From assembly GCA_032718475.1 (NCBI GenBank), contig JAUCBJ010006703.1:1-64000 (forward strand): a DNA stretch of 64,000 nt. The letters are read 5' to 3'. A program made the translations under genes and the position numbers. Of the stretch, positions 13,392 through 23,300 are shown in pieces. The notes under the pieces are model-generated. The model saw only the letters and a list, made by a program, of their open reading frames with translations, was not told the origin of the DNA and did not search any database. This stretch comes from Nemertoderma westbladi. Its lineage: Eukaryota; Xenacoelomorpha; Nemertodermatida; Nemertodermatidae. Numbering within the stretch: position 1 is the first letter of the stretch; each line of letters begins with the position of its first letter.

Positions 13392-15725
13392 CTAAGTAAT
13401 AACAGTAGGTTTTTGTCTTCCAGTTAGTTTCTCTAAGTCCGATATCCTCAGTGCTATATCGACTAACGGCCCCAAAACCTTACTGGCCTCCATCACTTGT
13501 CGTTCAGCCTTCGCTTCGTAAGACTCGACATACATCCGGATGGTAGCCCCGGCACTACCTGTCCCGCTAAGTCGGTAGATTATTCTAGAACCGTCGTCCA
13601 TAATAACCCGGATCCCCTGTTTACTGACCACGCTCCCGTCCACGGTGTCAGTGTACGAGAAGTCATCGACCTTTGCCACCTTGTACGTGACACCGCCGCT
13701 GCTAAACTCCTTGTTTACCAAGGAATTATCCGCCATGGCTTTGCGGAGGTTCTCAACCATCTTATTGGCGCCTTCTGTAGCGACCTCTTCGTAGTCGTAA
13801 CGAGTGAAGAAATTGCGACCGTAAACCGACCAATGGCGGCTGAGAATGTCTGCGACTTCGAGCTTTTTGGTGGCCATTATAGAGGCCCAGGCCAGGAAGG
13901 CCCAGAGGCCGTCTTTCTCCCTGATGTGGTCTGATCCAGTACCGAAACTTTCCTCTCCACAGATACTCAACCTTATGGAAAATAATAGATAGCAGTGAGG
14001 GTAATGCAAAGGGATGGTAATTAAAGTCCCATATAATGGGGGGGGGGGGGGAATTTCGGCCCCCCTGCTGAGTACATAATTGCTGTTACGACAAATCGCA
14101 AATTGTACAGTCCCATTAAGGATAATTTCTCCCATTTATTAGGCCACTTTTTAGAAAAAATACATCATTCTATAGTATTTGTACTTTTTGCGCTATAAGT
14201 GGTACCTAAACATTTTCAAAGTTGTATTTCTCTTAATAGGTTTTACTTCTAGGTTTCATCGAAGTTTTGGGGGTTTTCTGGTAAGCCGCATCAAATGGAA
14301 GGTAAAGAAAAGCGACCGGTAAACGGAACGTGTGAAACGAATGGAAGAATTTTCTAAAATTTTAAAATGAGGAGATTTGGCATTGGGCGTGGCACTCCTT
14401 TTATGACAAACTTATAATAAACGATAGTTTGTATTTGTTGTTGCCATTACATTTACATTAATTATGTTATTCTACCCAAAAAAAAGTTATACAGAGGCAG
14501 AAATAGAGTAACTAACTAACTATCTGTAGCGTTCGTTAGACCCGAAACTGCGGACCAGCTAGTTAAAGTGATTACAAACTGATACAGACAGTGCGACCAT
14601 TAGTAATGGCAGTAGGGAAACTCACTTGCCAGCGTCCATTAGGTTCCCGAAGTACTTCCACCCGGTGGGAACCTCGTACAGACCCCAGCCCCGCCCTTTA
14701 GCCACCCTGTCTACGGCGCAGCTCGTCGGCATGGACCGAGCCACGCCCTTAACGCCCCCAGCGGCGAAGTAAGGCACGCAATCGATAGCGTTATCCGCAA
14801 TCACCGCCACCGAATCGCACGGGTTAACGAAGACGCCGCTCCTCCCGATAATCATATTGCGATCACCGTCGCCGTCGAAAGCGACCCCAACGGAATGCGT
14901 GCCCGTCTCCATGGTGACCACGAGGTCCCGCGCGTACGTCAAATTCGGGTCCGGATGGCGGCCCCCGAAGTCCGGCGACGGGACGCAGTTAACCGCGGAG
15001 CTGGGCGCCGCACCCAACGCACCCACCACGATCCGCTCAACGTAAGGACCCATAACGCCGTGCATCGCGTCCAGAACCACTGAGTTACTCGAGAAAAAAC
15101 GACGGAGAACTCCGAAGTCGAAGATCTTCTGGAGGAGTTCGAGGTACTCCTCTACCGCATCTATAACTTCGACGACGAACTGTTTGCCGTCAACAGAGAA
15201 TGTTTCCTTGTGTATCCGCGAGGTATCCACAGTGAGCCCATCCACTATCCTGTATTCCCTGATCTCTTTGGTTCGCCTATAAACCTCCGAGGTGAATGAC
15301 TCCGGGGCGGGGCCTCCGTTCGCGCAGTTGAACTTTATCCCGAAATCGGCGTTGCGGCCACCGGGGTTGTGGCTCGCGGTGAGCACGAACCCGCCGACGA
15401 GGCCGCGTTTACGGATAACACAACTCGCCGCCGGTGTCGACATTATCCCATTCTGGGCGATCACCAGACGGGACACCCCGTTGGCCGCCGCAATTCCGAC
15501 GATTAGCGCGATCGCTTCCGGCATGTAGAACCGTCCGTCGCCGCCGACCAGCAACGACGAACCCGCTAGGTTGTCTCCGACAGCGGCCAACGCTGATTGG
15601 ATGAAGTTCTCGGTATAATGTGGTTGTTGGAATACGGTTACACGTTTACGGATCCCACTCGTACCGAGTTTCTGGTCGTCGTATTGAATGGTCGAAACAT
15701 TCTTCGATATCAATTTCGTAGACAT
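13392..15725 (-). CDS. Pgm1: Phosphoglucomutase (PGM1-type), complete, two exons
   Basis: Alpha-D-phosphohexomutase that interconverts glucose 1-phosphate and glucose 6-phosphate in the cytosol, linking glycogen or trehalose metabolism to glycolysis. Exon 1 is 15725-14626 and exon 2 is 13971-13392. The intron (14625-13972, 654 bp) has donor GTGAGT and acceptor AG, and splicing rebuilds the Lys codon in [15 protein letters not shown]. The product is 559 aa; animal PGM1 proteins are about 560. All active-site loops are intact: phosphoserine loop TASHNPGG (Ser about 118), metal loop DGDGDR (284-289), [11 protein letters not shown] (353-363), sugar-binding [11 protein letters not shown] (372-382), and phosphate-binding [13 protein letters not shown] (500-512). 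It ends PTVIT, as PGM1 proteins do. The ATG at 15725 is the only in-frame ATG at the start and has A at -3. Exon 1 is clearly more GC-rich than its flanks. The gene lies head-to-head with CAP. Identity is very secure; expression is not shown. Confidence 0.96.
14038..14051. repeat. Poly-G tract (14 G) in the phosphoglucomutase intron
   Basis: Uninterrupted run of 14 G on the plus strand (C on the transcribed sense strand), about 70 bp upstream of the exon-2 acceptor. It does not touch a splice site. Length is likely variable and error-prone. Confidence 0.9.
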
Positions 15726-16548
15726 GATGATGTCGGAAAAAAAACTTAGTATCACAGTTCCGCGATCACGTTGGCTTAGTGTCTGTTGTTAAATAGCTGT
15801 CTGCAGGATTCAGGGATTAGCTGATAAGCTAGCTAAGTAAAGTAGTCAATACCACCACTGTGGGGAGTGAACGTGGGGCCTCACAGGTGATCAGCTCCAA
15901 TAGGCATGCAGAGCAGAGATAATTAATTCACCATAGACCACAATGTCTGTGGCGAGTGGCGGTCACAATAGAAAGGGACCTATTTTAAAGATTGGAAATT
16001 TTTTGCAATAAATTAGCTGATGAGAATCTTGTTATGAAGGAAATTCCAATTAGTGTTTATCTTATATATTTTATCTGTTTTGGGTTTTACTAGTGTTTAT
16101 TTATGTTATATTTTTGTAACTCTATCTTAAATTATGGAAGTTGAATTTAATTATTTAACTGAAAACTATGCATTAGCAGATCTGGAAGAACTTAGTCAGA
16201 AATATCGATAATATCGAAACGTCAGCTGTTTTTTAGAATCTTTATTTTTCAAATCACGAAGTTTAAGATATTTGCGCTTTTCATTGTTGCCTTAATCAAC
16301 TTGAGGAGCTTGTTGGTATTGATAATAAATACTGATACTGATAATAATGAAAACTTAAAAGCACGGAAATATGATATATTAATTATATAGTAGTTACACG
16401 TTCGTGGGGCCTTCGCGCAGCACGAGGCCCAGTTATGAGATACAAATTAAAATTGAGCGACTGTATCACAAAATCAGGTTTTGAGAAATTTACCCACACC
16501 ACCAATCAATCAAAGAAAGGGGGACAGTACGTGTTCACCCCTTTTAAT

Positions 16549-16566
16549 CCCCCCCCCCCCCCCCCC
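16549..16566. repeat. Poly-C tract (18 C)
   Basis: Uninterrupted run of 18 C on the plus strand, about 90 bp from the 3' end of the nearest LINE remnant. It breaks any reading frame across it, including the frame at 16435-16776, which is not considered a gene. Confidence 0.9.
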
Positions 16567-16655
16567 ACCCTTCCCAACCACCAATACATAACCGCGACAT
16601 CTACCACCCACGGAAGGGTAGCACGAACTTATTTCCAATCGCACGTTAAATACGC

Positions 16656-16888
16656 ACTACTACTACTACTACTAGGATCGGCATGCTGCATTACAGCTGC
16701 ATTTTTAAGAATGCTGTGCCGGCTTGTCAACAAAATTGCACCGCCACAACTCCCTATCACCCATGACATTTGCTAGATCATCCGCATCTTTAAGGCCAGT
16801 GTCCATTAAGATGCGTCTCAAGAAAGTCATGGGCTGTCCACCATGCTTATTCACTCCATGAGGCTGCCAAAGTACAAGATGATGCACT
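16656..16888 (-). mobile_element. LINE (non-LTR retrotransposon) 3' end, copy 1
   Basis: Minus-strand translation gives the C-terminal tail typical of one endonuclease/reverse-transcriptase LINE group: VLWQPHG, then GGQPMTFL, DTGLKDADDL, and MGDRELWR. The frame is open over about 60 codons (16887-16705), ending shortly after NFVDKPAQ. Past the coding end comes an (AGT)n microsatellite on the minus strand (about 16656-16676), like the short tandem tails of many LINEs. Nothing of the RT or endonuclease remains upstream, so this is a 5'-truncated dead copy. Family assignment rests on motif memory; the clade is not determined. Confidence 0.75.
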
Positions 16889-16958
16889 GGCTATTTCCGA
16901 CATTATTGTCATAAGGCCGGAAGGGTGAAAGGCTGAAAGGCCGATAATTGATAATGCT

Positions 16959-17187
16959 GTACTACTACTGCTAGGATCGGCATGCTGCATTGCAGCTGCA
17001 TTTTTAAGAATGCTGTCAGGCTGTGCGGGCTTGTCGACAAAATTGCGTCGCAACAACTCCAGCTATCACCCATGGCGGCATTTGCTAGTTAATGCGCATT
17101 TTCAAGGCCAGTGTCCTTTAAGATGCGTCTCAGAAAGTCATGTGGGCTGTCCACCATGCTTATTCACTCCATGAGGCTGCCAAAGTT
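16959..17187 (-). mobile_element. LINE 3' end, copy 2 (frameshifted)
   Basis: Direct repeat of copy 1, offset by about 300 bp, aligned from the (AGT)n tail through the TTTGGCAGCCTCATGGAGTG segment. The same C-terminal motifs are readable (DTGLEN, LRRNFVDKPAQ), but only by changing frame, and a stop follows the DTGL motif. About 70 bp of unrelated sequence separates the copies. Either two insertions at neighbouring sites or a local duplication would explain it. Confidence 0.7.
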
Positions 17188-17310
17188 ATCCGAATAATAA
17201 GATCTGTAATAAGACAACCAGTCTGGTAGGTTTAAAGATCTATACTACGCTAAGCCTACCCTACATATTAGTTTAATACATAACGACCCGTATCCTGTAT
17301 CAAAATCAGT

Positions 17311-17318
17311 TATATAAG
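17311..17318 (+). promoter_or_regulatory. Possible TATA box for the CAP gene
   Basis: TATATAAG lies 42 bp upstream of the CAP start codon at 17360. A TATA box would place transcription start near 17341 and give a very short 5' UTR. In AT-rich DNA such a match is expected by chance, and CAP genes often have untranslated first exons, so this is tentative. Confidence 0.3.
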
Positions 17319-17359
17319 GCCTATTGTAATTGCCACATTGTGATCATATAAAATCAAAT

Positions 17360-20300
17360 ATGTCGTTGCCAGAATTATCTTCAATAATTGGTCGTTTGGA
17401 GTCGGTGGCTTCCCGTTTGGAGACAGTTGCGTTGAGTGGTACCGGTGGGGATGGAGGTGCGGACAGCTCGGTTTCTGTAGACCTATTCAACGCGATCATC
17501 TCGAATGCTTTGGCGAACTACCTTGCCAAGAGTGGAGCCATTGGCGGCGAGGTAGCCGAACAGGTATGGTTTGTAGAGTACCGGTATTATAACGGAGTGC
17601 AAGGCAATGTTATATTTATAATTATCTAAGTCTATATGTGTAGGAAATGTACAAGATGAGTTTAGTGTCTGTCGGCCGTTGTCAGTATATTTATCATTTA
17701 TATATTCTTTATCATTATATAATACCGGTACTTCGATCCGTTTCGCCGTTATACTGTTAAATATATATATTATTCCTCCTTTTCAGGCTCAGTTAGTGGC
17801 TGACACTTTCCATCTCAGTAAGGATGTCGTATCAACGGCTGTCCGTTGTAGCAAACCTGCTGATGCCGAGTTGGCTAAACTTCTCAAACCACTGAGCGAT
17901 AAAATAGCCGACATAGAAACATACAGGTTCGTATTACTACGGGCAGTGCAGTTATTCTGCCCTCGTGTATTGAGTTTTAAACTCACTTCGCTTCGATCGT
18001 ACAAAACTCCATACACTCGGACAGAATATATGAGTTTCGGATATTTATATTTAGCCAATATTGCTCGACGCCGTGATGAAATCGTAACGCTACAAGATAA
18101 TCAATTCCTTTACAATCAATTTATATAACAACACGTCTTCAGTTTCATTGCTTCGATAGTACCCATTATGTGATAAAGCAAGGATTTCTAGAATACTGAT
18201 ATATTTATTCATATTCTGTATTCTTTGTGCGTCAAAAAAGAAGAAGTCGGTCTTCATGAGATCATGACAATTAAAAAGTCATACTTAACCACATACCGGT
18301 ACCACTATTTGATATTAAATGTATTAAATAATAATTACAGGAACAAACGGCGCGCCAGTAAGGTGCACAACCATCTGGCAGCTCTAGCCGAGAGTTCTCC
18401 CGCATTCGGGTGGGTATTAATAACCCCAGCCCCCGCCCCCTACGTTAAAGAGATGTTGGACGCCGCCACCTTCTATCTCAACCGCGTACTCAAGGAGTAC
18501 AAAGGGGTTGATGATAACCACGTACAGTGGGTCAAGTCTTACACTGCCTTGTTAACCGACCTACAAGGGTACATCAAGTCCAACCACACCACAGGTGAGT
18601 CGTGAGTACGTCCAAGTGAGTGTGTTCGGGTGAGTTCGTTCATGTGAGTGCGTCCAATGCGTTCAAGATATTTAATTAAATGATCATCAATAAACTTGTA
18701 TCTCCTAACCTGTAGGATTAGCGTGGAACCGAACTGGGTCGCCGGCCAAGGCAGTACAGAGTGGAGGAGGTCCACCGGCACCCCCACCCAACCTCCCACC
18801 CCCTCCCACCGTGGCTGCGTCCACTGGGGGTGCCGATAAAGCGGCTCTCTTCTCCGCTCTAAACCAGGGTGATGGTGTAACCAAAGGATTAAAGAAGGTC
18901 ACATCCGATATGCAAACCCACAAGAACCCTGCTCTAAGGTAATAATAATTAATAAGGAAATAAAGTAAAACTTTCTTTGAATTGAATTCTTTGAATCTTT
19001 CTTAAACCTTTCTTTTCTTTGAGTTTTTTTTAACTTGGTTTCGTCTTTATTAACCCTTTCGGTAAAAATGAAGACTGTCTTGTCTCCACTCCATTCAGTT
19101 GTTGTTAATTGTACTCCAAAGATATAAAACATCTGTTTTATATTTCAAACGCTATTAAGTAAAACGAACTCCATTCACTGAACATTAATCTTATATCTAA
19201 AACTTTTATTGTGAATTCATATCTAAATTATCTATGTGAGGTTTATTAAGTCTTTACAGCTATTTTTTTTTCATAACCTTCACTCCGAGCTACTTCTAAA
19301 TGGTATTAAATCCATCAAAGTCATAACCTTAAACTAATAAATACCGTAAGTAGAAACTTAGACTATACGTTTATAAACCAAACCCTATATTCATTTTATA
19401 TCCTTCAACTGTATTCTGTGAGTTAATTTCACGAAGTCGAGAAGTGTTTGGGGTTATATCAGTCGGTTCTAACACTTAGGTGGTACTCTTTTCAGTTGGA
19501 AATGTATCGCAATTTTCTAAGCGACCCAATGATAATATTAGAGAGAACGTATGATAAATATTAAAATTACCATTTCAATGATAATAATACTAACGAATTT
19601 GAAGATACCGGTACCTCAAGAATGAGTTGAGTCCTAAAGCTAAAATATCGGAATTTGCGTTTCTTTATATTCAGAGGCGCTTCAGTGGTGCCCGCTAAAG
19701 CAGCTGGTTCCTCCGGAGGTTATCAGGGAACCGCAAAGGCACCGCCCTCCGGTGAGCCAATGATACAGCTGGATAAGAAGCGTTGGCGTGTCGAGTTTCA
19801 CGACAACAACAAGAGTTTACTGGTCGAGGTTAAAGATAAAAGCGAAAGTGTTTATGTGTTTCGGTGCAACAATAGTGTCATACAGGTGAGTATCGTTGCA
19901 GCAATAGTGTCATACAGGTGAGTATCGTTACAACAATAGTGTAATACGTTACAGCAATAGTGTCATACAGGTGAGAATCGTTGAAGCAATAGTGTCATAC
20001 AGGTGAGAATCGTTGCAGCAATAGTGTCATACAGGTGAGTATCGTTTCAACAATAGTGTAATACGTTACAGCAATAGTGTCATACAGGTGAGAATCGTTG
20101 TAGCAATAGTACCGTACAGGTGAGAATCGTTGCAGCAATAGTGTCATACAGGTGAGTATCGTTACAACAATAGTGTAATACGTTACAGCAATAGTGTCAT
20201 ACAGGTGAGAATCGTTGCAGCAATAGTGTCTTACAGGTGAGTATCGTTACAACAATAGTGTAATACGTTACAGCAATAGTGTCATACAGGTGAGAATCGT

Positions 20301-23300
20301 TGCAGCAATAGTGTCATACAGGTGAGTATCGTTACAACAATAGTGTAATACGTTACAGCAATAGTGTCATACAGGTGAGTATCGTTACAACAATAGTGTA
20401 ATACGTTGCAGCAATAGTGTCATACAGGTGAGAATCGTTGCAGCAATAGTGTCATACAGGTGAGTATCGTTACAACAATAGTGTAATACGTTACAGCAAT
20501 AGTGTCATACAGGTGAGAATCGTTGCAGCAATAGTGTCATACAGGTGAGTATCGTTACAACAATAGTGTAATACGTTACAGCAATAGTGTCATACAGGTG
20601 AGAATCGTTGCAGCAATAGTACCGTACAGGTGAGAATCGTTGCAGCAATAGTCTCATCCAAGTGATAATTGTTGTAGCAATAGTGTCATATAGGTGAGTA
20701 TCGTTGCAACAATAGTGTAATACGTTACAGCAATAGTGTCATACAGGTGAGAATCGTTGCAGCAATAGTACCGTACAGGTGAGAATCGTTGCAGCAATAG
20801 TGTCATCCAAGTGGTAATCATTGCAGCAATAGTGTGATATAGGTGAGTATCGTTGCAACAATAGTGTCATACAGATGAGAATCGTTGCAGCAATAGTACC
20901 GTACAGGTGAGAATCGTTGCAGCACTAGTGTCATCCAAGTGATAATCGTTGCAGCAATAGTGTCATATAGGTGAGTATCGTTGCAACAATAGTGTAATAC
21001 GTTACAGCAATAGTGTCATACAGGTGAGAATCGTTGCAGCAATAGTACCGTACAGGTGAGAATCGCTGCAGCAATAGTGTCACCCAAGTGATAATCGTTG
21101 TAGCAATAATGTCATATAGGTGAGTATCGTTGCAACAATAGTGTAATACGTTACAGCAATAGTGTCATATAGGTGAGTGTCGTTGCAACAATAGTGTAAT
21201 ACGTTACAGCAATAGTGTCATACAGGTGAGAATCGTTGCAGCAATAGTACCGTACAGGTGAGAATCGTTGCAGCAATAGTGTCATCCAAGTGATAATCAT
21301 TGCAGCAATAGTTTCATATAGGTGAGTATCGTTGCAACAATAGTGTAATACGTTACAGCAATAGTGTCATACAGGTGAGAATCGTTGTAGCAATAGTACC
21401 GTACAGGTGAGAATCGTTGCAGCAATAGTGTCATCCAAGTGATAATCATTGCAGCAATAGTGTCATATAGGTGAGTATCGTTACAACAATAGTGTAATAC
21501 GTTGCAGCAATAGTGTCATACAGGTGAGAATCGTTGCAGCAATAGTACCGTACAGGTGAGAATCGTTGCAGCAATAGTCTCATCCAAGTGATAATCGTTG
21601 CAGCAATAGTGTCATATAGGTGAGTATCGTTGCAACAATAGTGTAATACGTTACAGCAATAGTGTCATACAGATGAGAATCGTTGCAGCAATAGTACCGT
21701 ACAGGTGAGAATCGTTGCAGCAATAGTGTCATCCAAGTGATAATCGTTGCAGCAATAGTGTAATATAGGTGAGTATCGTTGCAACAATAGTGTAATACGT
21801 TACAGCAATAGTGTCATACAGGTGAGAATCGTTGCAGCAATAGTACCGTACAGGTGAGAATCGCTGCAGCAATAGTGTCACCCAAGTGATAATCGTTGCA
21901 GCAATAATGTCATATAGGTGAGTATCGTTGCAACAATAGTGTAATACGTTACAGCAATAGTGTCATACAGGTGAGAATCGTTGCAGCAATAGTACCGTAC
22001 AGGTGAGAATCGTTGCAGCAATAGTGTCACCCAAGTGATAATCGTTGCAGCAATAGTGTCATATAGGTGAGTATCGTTGCAACAATAGTGTAATACGTTA
22101 CAGCAATAGTGTTACACAGGTGAGAATCGTTGCAGCAATAGTACCGCACAGGTGAGAATCGTTGCAGCAATAGTGTCATCCAAGTGATAATCGCTGCAGC
22201 AATAGTGTCATATAGGTGAGTATCGTTGCAACAATAGTGTAATACGTTACAGCAATAGTGTCACACAGGTGATAATCGTTGCATCAATAGTGTCATACAG
22301 GTGAGAATCGTTGCAGCAATAGTGCCATACATGTGAGAATCGTTGCAGCAATAGTGTCATACAGGTGAGTATCGCTACAACAATAGTGTGATACGTTACA
22401 GCAATAGTGTCATACAGGTGAGAATCTTTGCAGCAATAGTACCGTACAGGTGAGAATCGTTGCAGCAATAGTGTCATCCAAGTGATAATCGTTGCAGCAG
22501 TAGTGTCATTAGGTGAGTATCGTTGCAACAATAGTGTAATACGTTACAGCAATAGTGTCATACAGGTGAGAATCGTTGCAGCAATATTACCCTACAGGTG
22601 AGAATCGTTGCAGCAATAGTGTCATCCAAGTGATAATCGTTGCAGCAATAGTGTCATATAGGTGAGTATCGTTGCAACAATAGTGTAATACGGTACAGCA
22701 ATAGTGTCATACAGGTGAGAATCGTTGCAGCAATAGTACCGTACAGGTGAGAATCGTTGAAGCAATAGTGTTATCCAGGTGAGAATCGTTGCAGCAATAG
22801 TGCCATACAGGTGAGAATCGTTGCAGCAATAGTGTCATCAGGTGAGAATCGTTGCAGCAATAGTGTCATCAGGTGAGTATCGTTACAGCAATAGTGTCCT
22901 ACAGGTGATAATCGTTGCAGCAATAGTGCCATGCAGATGAGAATCGTTGCAGCAATAGTGTAATCCAAGTGAGAATCGTTGCAGCAATAGTGTCATACAG
23001 GTGATACTCGTTGCAGCAATAGTGTCATCAGGTGAGTATCGTTAAAGCAATAGTGTCATACATGTGAGAATCGTTGCAGCAATAGTGTTATCCAGGTGAG
23101 AATCGTTGCAGCAATAGTGCCATACAGGTGAGAATCGTTGCAGCAATAGTGTCATCAGGTGAGTATCGTTACAGCAATAGTGCCATACCGGTGAGAATCG
23201 TTGCAGCAATAGTGTCATACAGGTGAGTATCGTTACAGCAATAGTGTCATATAGGTGAGTATCGTTGCAACTATAGTGTAATACGTTGCAGCAATAGTGT

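Larger units (their letters stand above)
15726..17359. promoter_or_regulatory. Shared upstream region of the divergent Pgm1 and CAP genes
   Basis: The two start codons are 1,634 bp apart and point away from each other, so both promoters must lie here unless there are distant untranslated exons. From 15726 to about 16548 no coding or repeat feature is recognised. A C tract lies at 16549-16566, and two decayed LINE 3' ends occupy about 16656-17187. The only core-promoter-like motif seen is TATATAAG at 17311-17318 on the CAP side. No TATA-like motif was found near the Pgm1 start. Confidence 0.45.

Noticed and set aside
13497-13934. 145-codon plus-strand frame
   Set aside because: Antisense to Pgm1 exon 2; the minus strand encodes conserved phosphoglucomutase residues.
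14857-15528. Short plus-strand frames inside Pgm1 exon 1
   Set aside because: Antisense shadows in a GC-rich exon, where stops are rare.
16435-16776. 113-codon plus-strand frame
   Set aside because: Crosses an 18-C homopolymer and runs antisense into a LINE tail.
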